From: Castanea sativa
Lineage: Eukaryota > Streptophyta > Magnoliopsida > Fagales > Fagaceae
Direction: 5' to 3'
Assembly (NCBI RefSeq): GCF_040712315.1
Contig: NC_134013.1
Location: 91,084,001 to 91,148,000, forward strand
DNA length: 64,000 nt
This document shows positions 1 to 10,629 of the stretch, piece by piece. The position numbers and the translations under genes are program-made. The number at the start of each line of letters is the position of its first letter. Position 1 is the first letter of the stretch. The notes below the pieces were generated by a model. The model worked only from the letters and a program-made list of their open reading frames with translations, was not told the origin of the DNA and searched no databases.

Positions 1-1043
1 GTGTTGGCTTTAATTCCGTACCAAATTTGATTGTAATTTTGTTCAATCATGTTTATCTTGTATTATATGTGGGATATCATTGTATGAGTTGTGTGTGAGA
101 GAGAGTGTAAAGACTCAAGTTTGCATTGAAGAAATAGTGGATTTCGCGGGTATTTCACGAGTAAACTTCCCGCGAAGTGAGAGCACATGACTGGAATGCG
201 AAGAGTCATGACAACTAATGACAGCTAGTTTTCGTGAGTAGTTCGCGGTTAAGGTCTTCCAGCTAAATACCCGCAAACCATTCTGTTTTACTATTTTGGC
301 TTATCTGCTCCACCATGTCTTCACCCACACTATTTATACCCACAGTACCCACATATTCCACATATTGGAATGAGTGCTTTTCGAAGAGAAAACCCTAGCA
401 TACACACTTGAGAGTTAGAAATTATTATACCCACAATCCTCTACATAATCCTTTGTGGTTTTCCTCATACTCCTACCTCTCCATATCTATATCCTTGAGA
501 AGTTGATAGCTCAAACACTTACCACACTCATTCTGAGTTTTAAGTGAGATTTTGGTGTTGCTGAAAAGTATTAGAAGAAGCCAAGTTTTGGCGAATGTAA
601 TTGGGCTGAATTGCAGGATCCGAAAAGTTAGACAAGACACAGTTTCGAGAAGCCTTATTAAAGTAAGAGCTTGGAGGGCTTCGATGCATTGGGTAAATTA
701 GGCTTGAAGGGTCTCTTGCTATTCATGTATCCCAACTTATTATCTAGAAGATTGATTTTCCACTTGGAGGGCGGCGAAGAGGTTTTTCGCTGAGTTCTTT
801 CGATTTCTTCTTCGATAACATATTGCCGTGTTATCTTGTGTTTGCATATTTCTTCCCTACTCTTTTAGCTTTCATTTTTTGTGGTTATTTGTTGAATATG
901 GCTTAAAGTAGTTTTATTGTTTGTACGCTCGCATTTACTCTATTTCGCACTTAGTTTAAGTTAAAGTAAAATCAACTGAGTCGTAGTATTTTAATTTGGA
1001 GTCTGAACAGCTCTTATATTTTTAATACAAATCCCAGCTTTCA
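1..1043 (+). repeat. Copia-type LTR, right part (runs off the window)
   Basis: The stretch from about 300 to 1043 has the texture of the R-U5 part of a plant Copia LTR: an 'aaaaccctag' leader, then a segment on a 'cttggagggcggcgaag' core and a pyrimidine-rich tail. It ends in CA at 1042-1043. A few bases on (1048-1058) is a degenerate primer-binding site, TATCAGAGTC, resembling the methionine-initiator tRNA site TGGTATCAGAGC. No matching second LTR or pol coding follows, so it is a remnant. The family assignment rests on recognition of the core and was not tested by a search. Confidence 0.5.
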
Positions 1044-1091
1044 ATTAATATCAGAGTCAAGGTCATGGGTTCGAGTCACGGGAGTATCATT

Positions 1092-1262
1092 ATAAGGGAG
1101 AGATTGTTGAGGGACCACAATTTGACTCCTTACAACCACTCTAAAAACAGGCTCGCGTGGTGTGATGTCGAATGCTATAAAAAATTTGAGTGTGTTTTCC
1201 TCATCACCAATTGGTTTTGAGGTGAAATAACACAACTCACGGTCCAACAAATGGTATCACGA
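1092..1262 (+). mobile_element. TRIM-like PPT-LTR-PBS cassette
   Basis: A purine run (about 1092-1104) is followed at 1105 by TGTTGAGGGACC and at 1249 by the end GGTCCAACA, so this 145-bp block has inverted TGTTG/CAACA ends like a very short LTR. Immediately after it (1252-1260) is TGGTATCAC, a degenerate initiator-tRNA primer-binding site. Polypurine tract, tiny LTR and PBS in this order are what one LTR of a tandem terminal-repeat retrotransposon in miniature would show. A second matching LTR was not found, so this is a candidate. Confidence 0.4.
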
Positions 1263-1910
1263 GTTTTCACACTCAAACCCCGTTCAACTCTCTCTGGGGA
1301 AGTTTCTCACAGACAGCAACATCGATCTTGTCATTGGATCTGTTTCTCTACGAGATCAAGCCCAGTCACGACTACTATCTCCGATACGCAACCACGGGTA
1401 TATATGTTTGTGGATTTGAGAATCACCATGGCGACCTCTTCATCGCATCGTTCGTGGGTTTAAGATCATCACCACGCAGCAAAAGCAAACCTTCAACGAC
1501 AGCGATATGGACCCACCTCGCTTCGTTCTACAGATGCGGCTACAGAAATACGTATGTTGCTTCACTTGCAATATTTGCAACGAGCACAATCCAAGTGCAC
1601 ATGAATATGGAGTTAATTATGGACACAGCCCATCAAACAAAACACTTGGATTGGGCAGGCCGCCCATGTCTAAATAAGCAAACCACTTCACCAAGGACTT
1701 GGGCTTTAGGCTTAACCAAATCATTCTCCAAGTGCGGCTCATCATTCCAAAGTTTTATTTTGTTTTAATTTTTTTTTTTAATTGCTCTTTACTGTGTTAC
1801 TAGGTGCCAAAATACATACATAGTTTCTCCAAATAAAGATGTGCCAAAAATGTAGCTTGTCTTGTCAATGGTGTAATTCTATGCAAGGAATTAACACAAA
1901 ATCCTATCTA
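1263..1910. other. Non-genic, likely degraded retroelement interior
   Basis: This stretch holds two overlapping open frames of 70 and 146 codons (1251-1463 and 1328-1768, plus) with no domain I recognise. They probably derive from the interior of the element whose primer-binding site lies at 1252. From about 1770 to 1910 there is only AT-rich sequence. Confidence 0.4.
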
Positions 1911-1919
1911 CCTCAACAG

Positions 1920-2102
1920 CAATAAGTCTTGTGCCATATAATTGTGGCACAACAAATGCCACAACTCGCCTATGTGGCAAGTTGTGATTGGTGGAGAGCT
2001 GTCCCTACATGGACCCACCACCACCCCTCCACCAACAACAACTCGCCCATGGAGTGAGTTGTGGCATTTGTTGTGCTACTTTATGTGACACAAGACTTAC
2101 TC
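1920..2102. mobile_element. Mutator-type MITE, family 1 copy 1
   Basis: A 183-bp element flanked by a perfect 9-bp duplication CCTCAACAG (1911-1919 and 2103-2111). Its ends are inverted copies of each other: the left begins CAATAAGTCTTGTG and the right, read in reverse complement, begins GAGTAAGTCTTGTG. The inverted match continues through 'gcacaacaaatgccacaact'. Nine-base target duplications and long inverted repeats are typical of Mutator-like elements. A second copy is at 37869-38020. Confidence 0.85.
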
Positions 2103-2258
2103 CCTCAACAGTTTTGCCATGCCAACCAGATATAGTGTCATGTTTGTGACACAAAATCATGTCATGTCAACTAAGCAGCTTAAGGGCCACACTAAGCTAT
2201 ACATTCAAGACCTTTCAAAATTCAAACTTTCACGGTTTCACCTTTAGTTTGAGGGAGG

Positions 2259-2545
2259 TGTTAGATATATTATAGCCTAAGTGACTAAAACCAATCATAG
2301 GCCAATGTACATGTAAAACAAATATATTAAACTTAGCCTATGGTTAGACATATGTTCTCTAGTATATAAACCTTACATTGAGTTCATTGTAATATAAGTG
2401 CTTAATATAATATAATATGTAGCCGTTAAGAGCTTTCTCATTGTGGGCATAAGTCGTTAGGCCAAACCACGTAAAACTTTGTGTGTGTGCTTTCTCTATC
2501 ATGCTTTCGCTTATCATTCAATCATCTCATACAATCACACAACAA
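2259..2545 (+). repeat. Copia LTR-like segment
   Basis: This begins TGTTAGATATATTATAGCC directly after a purine tract (gagggagg), the arrangement expected of a 3' LTR. It has a TATA-like 'tagtatataaacc' and an 'aaccacgtaaaac' core before a pyrimidine-rich end. Related segments occur at about 31610-31838, 37130-37419 and 43560-43859, and in reverse at 57180-57406. The right boundary is approximate because no target duplication was found. Confidence 0.55.
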
Positions 2546-2864
2546 CTTTCACAATAATGCTTTTCAAAAAGATAAAAGGAATGAGAGAGATTGTGAAGTA
2601 GAGAGAAATGACTCTACTTCTACTACCACACTCATACTCACACACACACAAACACACTTTTGAGCTGTTGTATCTACTTCAAACTAGAGCAATAAATATA
2701 AAATGTGCATTTGATAGAACTACTTGTTGGGAGTTGGAAGTTGGTTCCTTCTTGCTTCACCCTTTCGGATTTATAATGGATTAAGAAATCTTTTATCATC
2801 CATCTCTCTAAAAGGGTTTAGGATTTTGCATGGTGGATTTTTTAGGATTAAAAATGGCAGCCTT
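2546..2864. other. Non-genic spacer before the tandem duplication
   Basis: AT-rich sequence with CA-rich runs near 2640. A 68-codon frame at 2724-2930 has no recognisable product and crosses into unit A. No supported gene. Confidence 0.5.
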
Positions 2865-3311
2865 GAGTTTTGTTCTTGGTTGGGTAATAAGATTGATTAT
2901 TTTACCAGTCTAGAAAGATACATATTTTAAAGAGTTCTTTAGGATTTTTTACCATCTTCTCTATCAAATAAAAATTTACAAAAATATACTTAGATTTCCT
3001 AAGTCATCATAAAAGATCAAATTACCCAAATAAAATAATTAAATTTAAGTTTGAATATAATCGATGACAGACAAATTATTTAATTATGCACCCCTTTGTC
3101 TTGATCTCTAAATATCTAAATGTTCATTTGGGAAGAACTTATCTAATTTTTTGCTCAAATTTTTTTGTTAAAAATACTGTAAATAAAAAGTAAGAGTTAA
3201 ATAAAATAAGTAGGTGACTCATATCACATGAGACCCACAAATAGTAGAAATAAATAAGTAATAAACTAGTATAAGTGCATCTCAAATGGGCACTAAAGTG
3301 TAGTATAATAA

Positions 3312-3731
3312 ATAATGTTTGGCTACAAAGTTGGTTGTAGCTTAATGCTACAACTTATTTTTTAAAAATGACTTTGTTACATATTTTGAAAATTTAACCG
3401 CTAACTGTTGGATTGCATGTTTTTTACGTTTCAAACATACATCAAATTTTGTGTCAATCATATGTTATTTATTATATGAACTATAAATTTATTTTTTAAA
3501 CATAATTTTAGTCTTTAGAGTCTTAGATCACAAAAACTTACAATTTAAACAATTAATTGATAACATAACTATTGATCTTTGATCTTCTAAAAATTTGGAA
3601 ATCATAAAGGATATAAGAAAAAAAAATGTAATCTAATTAATGATAGATTTGCCAGAATTCACATTCAAAAAAAAAATATTAAGTGAAGTTATAACTTTAA
3701 ATTATAACAAAATTTGTAGCCAAATTTTACA
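3312..3731. mobile_element. Mutator-type MITE, family 2 copy in unit A
   Basis: The left end reads 'aatgtttggctacaaagttgg' and the right end is its inverted counterpart ('aatttgtagccaaatttt'). The same arrangement occurs at 17203-17620 and at 29344-29716, where a perfect 9-bp target duplication fixes the ends. The interior is AT-rich and noncoding. Ends are approximate here. Confidence 0.65.
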
Positions 3732-3968
3732 TTTTTAATTTGTGTTTCCTTCTACACTATTCTACATCAAAGACTTATCCATAAACACCGGTAAGATCTC
3801 CTTCAAATATTCTAATTCCTTATGAATTTAATTAAGGAGCCTCCATCTAACTAGGACAAGATTTAGCCTTACCATGTTATATGTCTTACGTAAAAAGAGA
3901 AATTGGATTGACATCATAGCGTTCACATTTGGATGGTTCCACTATGATATCGCAACAAAGCTTTTGCG

Positions 3969-4935
3969 GAACAAAGTTTCTCTACAACCTAAATTGGAGG
4001 AACTCTCTCCAAACTACAACATGTTGACACGTGTCCTGGCCTAACTAATGCTCAAATTCAAATATAACGCCCTTAACCCCAGATGTTAAAAGCACTTTTT
4101 TCTCCTCTTCTACAGACCAGTCAGACCTCAACCATCCCCTCCCTTGTCTCCGCCGGTCCCACCCATCCATAATCCTGCCAAATCCTGTACAAAGGTTGGC
4201 TGGCAGCCCAATCTCCACTATCAAATCCTCCTCCCAGTATCCTTCCTTAACCTTCTTTTGATCTAAAATATAAAAGAATCTTTAATTTGTTAGAGGCTTA
4301 CAGTGAGACTTTCTTATTATCTTGTTACCTTGATTTCTGTGTGTTACCATTTTGTAACCTTTGCCTAATTGTTCTTGTTCTAAATATTAGTTCCTTCACA
4401 TCCTTTGAAAAATCAAACAATAACCCATAATAATTGGTACTTGTTCTATATATTAGTACCCCAAAAAGCCATTACAGACGTGTTAAAGTAGGAACGATAC
4501 ACCAATACTCCCAATAACTGCATAACTTAGAGCGAACTAGGGGAATGATTCAAAGTTCAAATTCATGCTATAGTAGAATGTGGATTTTCATAAATTCTGT
4601 AATAGTTTGTGGGTGGGCATTAAATTGTGATGTGTGAATTAGTAGAGTTTGAGAAAGGATCTGGAACAAAGGAGAGATGTAGAAGGGATTTGAGCTGAAC
4701 GAAAGAGATAGACAGAGAGAGATGGAGTGAACGTTTAGTGATGACGTTGGAAAATGGAATTTTTTTTTAATAAAAAAAGATATGTAAAAGTAGTCTAACG
4801 TTTGGGTTAACGGGGGATTATTTTTTAAAATTTGAGCTTTAGTTGGGTCAAGACAAGTGTCAATCTTTGTTGTTGACACATGATAGTTTGGAAAGAGTTC
4901 CTACAACTTAGGTTGTAGAGAAACTTTATCCTCTT
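3969..4935. mobile_element. TIR transposon, about 0.97 kb, non-autonomous (MULE-like)
   Basis: The ends are long imperfect inverted repeats. Left is 'aaagtttctctacaacctaa' and continues past 'gttgacacgtgtc'. The reverse complement of the right end has the same order, and similarity runs about 160 bp inward. Unit B near 20320-20345 shows the empty site: there 'aaagcttttg' runs straight into 'aggggttgg', where unit A has the insertion. The interior is noncoding as far as I can see; a 103-codon frame at 4568-4879 (minus) is low-complexity. Target duplication is ambiguous, so the superfamily is a guess. Confidence 0.7.
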
Positions 4936-5006
4936 TGGAGGGGTTGGGGCATATGGTTTTGTCTTTCAAAATTCAAATACTCTTTTTTTTAGAGGCTGTG
5001 GATTAG

Positions 5007-5133
5007 CGAAAATTATATGTTGTACCCGGCATATATGCCGGGTCTTTCACACAGAGGTGAGCTCCACAGCGTGTGGGACCCGCCAATGTGTGAGTGACCC
5101 GACATATATGTTGGGTACACCATATACCAGCTC
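5007..5133. mobile_element. Short Mutator-type MITE with palindromic ends
   Basis: A 127-bp insertion flanked by a perfect 9-bp duplication GTGGATTAG (4998-5006 and 5134-5142). Inverted repeats contain 'tgtacccggcatatatgcc' on the left and 'tgtacccaacatatatgtc' (reverse complement) on the right. The left arm is itself a palindrome, acccggcatatatgccgggt. The matching place in unit B (about 20377-20395) lacks the insertion. Confidence 0.8.
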
Positions 5134-5142
5134 GTGGATTAG

Positions 5143-6387
5143 ATGCGTACTTTTCATAGTGATGTCTTCTATTTTCTTTTCTCTCTGTTTTTTCTCATTG
5201 AATGATTACTAATTTGTAATACTTAGGAGATTGTCTAGTACGTACACTTTCTGTGTGCTAGATTGTCCCATTTTATTAGTGAAATTTCTATAATTTCACC
5301 CAAAAAAAAAAAAACACTGTGTATAACTGAAAAATCAGATAACTTATGACTACCACAAGCAGCTTATATTGATTCCGCATCTTAACATAACCTTCCAAGA
5401 GAGACAAAAAAAGAAAGCATTAGTTGAATTTGTCACATAAATTCAGCAAAGCAGCAAAAAAGAAAATTTATTGACTTCAATAATTAGTATCAAAAACATT
5501 TACCTCTAATACTTTTTAATTGGAATTTTCTTTTGCTTTAATGCGAAACTGTCACATCATCCACTAACTAAATAAAATGTGAGAATTAAAACTCACTACC
5601 ACTTGCCATTGTATATTTAAAACAAAAATATATATCCAGTTAAAAAAATACTAGAGGTAAGCCAAACCCTTTAGCATTTTTATTAAATTTTCATTGTGAT
5701 CCCTAACAATTCAATCAATTAAATTAAATAAATCCTTTGATTTTTTTTTTTTCTTTTTGGCCCTTTGGAAATTGGTGTGATATACATGATACAATCTCTA
5801 TTAAAAGTCATTGTGTCTCTATTAATTCAATTGTACCAAATAATTAACTTATGTGACATAAATAGCAATATCAATATATACCAAGAGTATTTTTTTTTTT
5901 TTTTTTCTGGATAGGAATATATACCAAGAGTTAAGCATTGACTACTTTCCTTTATTTGGAAAACCAAGGTTTTTAAATCCCAATCTCCTTTTATAAGATG
6001 AACCTACAACTCTGACGTCAGGCAAAGGTTTTTAAATCCTCTTTTCATTTTTTATCCTCTCCAAAATCCCTTGGGCCGCCCCTAGAGAAAACTTACTAGG
6101 TGGTGGCATCAGCAATCGGGGTTGAGAGAGAGAGAGAGAGAGTTTTGAAATAATTGAGAAAAGAAGAGGCGGATTAATGATGTGTCTCCATCGTTGGATT
6201 AACTAAAGGGTTGACATTTGAAATCCAACTCAATGGAATAGCAACACTGTAAACGTCATTAACTTATTTAACTCTGGTTGCTAACTTGGTTTCCTATTAA
6301 GTGATGTCACCAATTTATCTTAGCTATCTCATTTTTATTGGTTTGGACTACAGGGTCAGTTTAGACTACCTAAGAATTTTTCACTTT
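5143..6387. other. Non-genic, 3' flank of the DUF247 gene
   Basis: AT-rich DNA shared in part with unit B (20440-21640), including a GA microsatellite near 6125-6143. No coding region or RNA gene was recognised. Confidence 0.5.
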
Positions 6388-6626
6388 GGACAAAATTTAG
6401 ATACAATACCTTAGGTGCTATTCCTTAGGTTTCCCTCTTAAGATTGTAACTACTTAACTAAAAAATACACTTTCATCCCATAAAAAAATTCTATATGGTG
6501 GAATCTTAAAAGGAGAACCAAAAAATACACTTCCATCCCCCAAAAAAAAAAAAAAAATCCATATAATGGAATCTTAAGAGGGGAACCTAAGGAGTAACAC
6601 CTAAGTACTGTACTTAAGTCTTGCCC
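6388..6626. mobile_element. MITE with about 55-bp inverted ends
   Basis: The left 'ataccttaggtgctattcct' and the right 'aggagtaacacctaagtact' are inverted relatives, and both arms run into 'cctcttaagatt' in inverted orientation. Between them is a direct near-repeat of about 75 bp containing 'aaaaaatacacttncatccc'. Unit B near 21620 lacks the block and joins the flanks directly. The target duplication is unclear, so the superfamily is not assigned. Confidence 0.65.
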
Positions 6627-6984
6627 TGCCACTTTTATTATAGCCTACTTGGATCAAACATTTTAAAATAAAAAGTTTTATTGAGAAATTGATTCCCAAT
6701 GGCAGCCAAAAAGAAGTTCAAGCTTCTTCTTTTTCTTTTCTTTTTTTGAGAAAGAAGAAGTTCAAGCTTATCTTGTAATATGAATGACGCTAATTAAAAG
6801 TTATTGAAAAAAGAGAGTATAATAAAAACAAGTATTTTATAATGGCAAGCTCAACTTCATTAATCATAATAACAAATCAACAAGAGGACGAAAAACTTTC
6901 TCCAAAAAATAAAAAATAAACAATACAATGAAACAATGAGCAATCCAAATAATATTGTTGATACATAAGGTTTTAATTTTGAAC

Positions 6985-8319
6985 CTATTTTATTGGGAAC
7001 ATTGTATATATAGTTTGTAAAAAAGTGAGCACCAAAAAGATAATAACAGTAATTGTCCAAGCAACTTTGCAAGGAGAACTAAAATAATCATGTTGCAAAG
7101 TTTCCAGCCAACTATGCCAAGGGAAAATCGATTTCCGATAGAATGCCTTCAAATCTTTGCAGACACGATAAAAATTGGAGTTCATGTCAACATATATCAC
7201 ATTTTCGACAAGACTGTTCACCAAATTTCTAGCTTTATCGCTGTTGCCTAGCAAATTAAGCATGACGCCCTTTCGAACAAGTAAATTCACATCTTTGTTA
7301 GTGTTAATAAGGAAACCAAATAGGATAAAATAATCGGTAATGTATGCTTTATCTGAATAATGACATTGCTCCAAAGCCAAAAGGTTTCGGATAATAGTTT
7401 CGCTTGAATTGTCTAATGTTAAGGGTGGCATTCTCAAGGCTCCCTTTGTGAAATTTATATCTAATAAGCAACTGCTTGGATCTTTCTTAAACACCAATCC
7501 TGCCTCATGCAATTGGGTTGCAGAATGCAAATGTTTAACTACGTCATTGCCTCTTTTTGGTATCTTTTCGGATGGGGGTAGCCAAAAGGTTCTAAGCAAA
7601 TCGAGAAAGTGTTTCATTTTCAAATGGGGACTATAACTTAGGTGTTGAGTGTTGTAATAATCAAAGTAGTAAAATGCCATGACTTGAATTAAGGACCTGG
7701 AGTACCTTGGGTGAGAGGCAAAGGCATGGTCAAATAGTTTCTCCAAAATAAAGAATGGAAGTTGATTTTCAAGTAAAATCAAGTCAAACCTTATAGCACT
7801 CATCAACCATGTCTCTAGACGTGCACCATTGTCTTCACTCGTCCAATCATTGAAGAAGTCTCTCCAGAACAACTCAAGAATGAAGATGGCATCTATTGTA
7901 ATAATCTTTACAAAATGATCACTATCAAGGTGGATGGTCTCAGCATAACAACATCGAATGCTTTCTTCATTCTCCTTTATAATCCTCACTAAATCCTCCA
8001 AGCTTATATCAAAATTCTCAACACGTTCATTGAAATAATTGAGGTATCTCAATTTGCGTTGTTCCATGGTATGCAATTTTTCATTGGCATTATGGTGAAA
8101 GGGCCCTATTGAAATAACCTGAGGAGTGTAGTGTTCTTCCTTCAATTTGCGAAGATAATCAGGAACTCTATAGATGCAACTCTCAAGTGATAAGGGGGGC
8201 TCCAAATGTTTTAACAGTTCTTGAATTTCATTTACCACGTGTGTACATTGATGTTGAATTTCAATTGATGTACTTGCCCCCCTTCGAATTTCTGTCTTTG
8301 TTGACTTCATTTCTTCCAT
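6985..8319 (-). CDS. DUF247 (UPF0481) family protein, intact single-exon gene
   Basis: A 444-residue protein of the plant-specific DUF247 family, whose biochemical role is unknown. Family landmarks in order are CIYRVPDYLRKL (about 48-59), YTPQVISIGPFHH (about 63-75), MEQRKLRYLNYF (about 85-96), the acidic 'AIFILELFWRDFF' block (about 143-155), 'DLILLENQLPFFILEKLF' (about 178-195), and a C-terminal hydrophobic segment VAWTITVIIFLVLTFLQTIYTM just before the end, which fits a single membrane anchor. The length is normal for the family. The start is the first methionine of the frame; a second Met is three codons on. There is no intron. It lies in unit A of a tandem duplication whose other copy (21952-23277) is broken. 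In grasses, DUF247 genes sit at the S and Z self-incompatibility loci, but nothing here shows that role. Confidence 0.93.
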   Translation of the reverse strand: MEEMKSTKTEIRRGASTSIEIQHQCTHVVNEIQELLKHLEPPLSLESCIYRVPDYLRKLKEEHYTPQVISIGPFHHNANEKLHTMEQRKLRYLNYFNERVENFDISLEDLVRIIKENEESIRCCYAETIHLDSDHFVKIITIDAIFILELFWRDFFNDWTSEDNGARLETWLMSAIRFDLILLENQLPFFILEKLFDHAFASHPRYSRSLIQVMAFYYFDYYNTQHLSYSPHLKMKHFLDLLRTFWLPPSEKIPKRGNDVVKHLHSATQLHEAGLVFKKDPSSCLLDINFTKGALRMPPLTLDNSSETIIRNLLALEQCHYSDKAYITDYFILFGFLINTNKDVNLLVRKGVMLNLLGNSDKARNLVNSLVENVIYVDMNSNFYRVCKDLKAFYRKSIFPWHSWLETLQHDYFSSPCKVAWTITVIIFLVLTFLQTIYTMFPIK

Positions 8320-8717
8320 CTATAAACTTCACTCTCTGATTTTCCTGATGACAAAACAACATTCACTAGGATTATAAATATTAAATAGATAGTTCCCATT
8401 ATTTACTAGCTTTAGGGATCGAGCTTAGTTGCCCTTTGAATTTCATGCTAGGAAGTAAGAACCTCTTCTTGAATAAAAATTTAAAATAAAAGTAATCTTA
8501 ACAATGCTCCTCAGCGTTAAACATGAATTACCACAGATCATGGTCTACTTAGCAAGCATTTCTTATTGTATAATGTAACATGTACAGTTTGTGTGTGTTT
8601 GTGTTGTTTTATAGATAAAACTACAAAAATCTCCTTGAAGTTTATTGGAGCTTACATTTCGAATCTTTTAGTTTCAAAATCCACTAGTTTCCTCCTTTAT
8701 TATATTTAATATATTGA
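8320..8717. other. 5' flank and presumed promoter of the DUF247 gene
   Basis: The first about 80 bases upstream are conserved with unit B (23278-23400). They include a TATA-like stretch near 8375-8388 when read on the minus strand, a plausible core promoter given the distance to the start codon. The rest is AT-rich. A TG-rich run lies near 8590-8610. Confidence 0.4.
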
Positions 8718-9108
8718 TCTTGCATTTGCATTAGTTCATACAAAAATTCCTGCCTATTTTAGCATTAAAAAAAAAACAATTTTTTCTATTTTACATACTC
8801 ACTTTTCAAACCACAACACAACAGATTATCTATTTTTTACTACATTTTATTAAAATATCGATTTTCTTAGTTTTTTTAATTGTTTTTCTTTCTTCACAAA
8901 TAATAACCATCATCCACTCTCTTCCTCCATTATGAGATACATAAAAAAACTAAACAACTAAATACAAAATGAATAGTGTCACTGTAAATTTTTTGTCGCA
9001 AACTTGTAAATTTACACAATTATATACAGACTGATGTGAGACATTTTAAGGCAAAATTATGTAAATTCTACACATTTTTCTATTATACACGGACTAATAT
9101 AAATGCTC
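8718..9108. mobile_element. MITE, first of an adjacent pair
   Basis: The left end 'gcatttgcattagttcata' and the right end 'gactaatataaatgctc' are inverted relatives. Unit B (24552-24590) joins the flanks directly ('gatcctaaaactaacctcc'), so this is a unit-A insertion. It is related over its length to the element at 9128-9520. The superfamily was not determined. Confidence 0.6.
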
Positions 9109-9127
9109 ACTAACCTCCTTTAGCTAA

Positions 9128-9520
9128 ACATTCACATCAACTCATGCAAAACATTTCATCTATTTTAGCATAAGAATTTACTTTTTCTATTTTACATACT
9201 CACTTTTCATAATACCCCATATTAGATTATCTTTTTTACACTACATTACATTAAAATATCAATTTTTCTTGATTTTTTTAATTGTTTCTCTTTCTTCACA
9301 TACAATAACCATTATCCACTCTATTCTTTCACCTTTGGAGTACATAAAGAAAGAATAAAAAACTATATGCAAAATGAATAGTTCAATATAAATTTACACA
9401 ATTACTATGACAACGTTGCAAATATACACATTTTTAGCTCGACTTTCTAGGTGATTTTGATGGTTAAATGTGTAAAATTGATACCTCTTTCTATCTTGCA
9501 TTGATTGATGCAAATGCTCT
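9128..9520. mobile_element. MITE, second of an adjacent pair
   Basis: Begins 'cattcacatcaactcatgc' and ends 'cattgattgatgcaaatgct', inverted relatives of each other. The interior repeats the order seen at 8718-9108 ('ctattttagcat', 'ttttacatactcacttttca', 'ataaccat.atccactct'). Unit B has the empty site ('ttagctaattatttgttaaa', about 24580), so the two elements are separate insertions of one family, or an insertion later duplicated. Confidence 0.6.
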
Positions 9521-10090
9521 ATTTGTTAAAAAACAGGTAGCCTACATCACCATCTAACCAATAATTCAAAATAAACTCTAATTTATCCAATATACAGAAA
9601 TAGGTTTTTGTCTCCACCTAACTTTTTTTCCTAACTCAAATAAATTACCAATTTATGAAAAACCTTTGATGATGTTGATAATAACATCAACAAAAACTCA
9701 TAATAATCTATCTATGCATGAAAGTATGAATTAGCCCCAAAAATTAGTTATGGAGTTGCTAGCGGCATTTAGTTTAAAAAGAACCAAAACTAAATATCGT
9801 TGTCATTTTATTGTCTTAGCCAAGACTTAGGAGTTACGACCATTGGAGGGCAAAAAAGAGTTGTAAAGATCAATTTCCAAGATAAATCCCAAAAGGTAGC
9901 ATCTAACTATCTCAACAAAAAAAAAAAAAATCCATGTGATACAACATAATTGGTTGTAAGGAAAAATGAAAAAAGGGTTCAAATAACCAATGGTAGCTGT
10001 TTTGTTATTTAATGAAATTAACTACAGGCCACTTTTTTGGCTAAAAAGCTACATGCTATGTGAGTTCTAGTTTATCTTATATATTTAACT
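9521..10090. other. Non-genic spacer in unit A
   Basis: AT-rich DNA shared with unit B (about 24590-25147). No gene, RNA or regulatory element could be supported. Confidence 0.5.
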
Positions 10091-10629
10091 AGGTTATGCA
10101 TCAAACACTAGCCTAATAAAACCAACCTAATCTGACCTCTCGAGTTGGTTTTCATGGATTAGGTTGGGTTGAAATTTTATTTTGAGTCTTGGGTTGGGTT
10201 GAATTCAGGTTGATAAATTTTTTAGCCCATTTGACCATCCCTACCCATCACATATATGAGTTTATTTTATTATCTTGTTTTGGTTTATTTTGGTTGTTTA
10301 AGAATTATTTTTTATGAATTTAATGTAATTCTTTATTGTTGATGATTTTGAACATTTGCAATATAAATTAGGTATATTATGTGAATTATAATGATTTATT
10401 ATTAAGAAAAAAATTAAAAAATTAATGAAAATCTTTTTTTTTTTTTTTTTATAAGGCGTGAAACATGTAATCACAATCCACCGGTTCAACCCATTCAACC
10501 CAACCCATGTGGGTTAGTTAAGTTGATCTCTACACATGTGATGGGTTGGGAATTTCTTAAACTAACAAGCTCGAGTTGGGTCCAAAAAATCCTCCAACCC
10601 CACCCACTAATTGACTCATGTAACATTCT
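10091..10629. mobile_element. hAT-like TIR element, ancestral copy in unit A
   Basis: The ends carry inverted 'aaccnaac'-rich repeats (left 'aggttatgcatcaaacacta', right 'cccacccactaattgactca'). A matching element is in unit B at 25148-26244, so the insertion predates the tandem duplication. The unit-B copy has a near-perfect 8-bp duplication (ATATTTAC / ATATTTAA), which suggests the hAT superfamily. Confidence 0.5.

Noticed and set aside
2259..2545. Promoter of a local gene
   Set aside because: Its TATA-like motif belongs to a dispersed LTR-like sequence and no gene follows.
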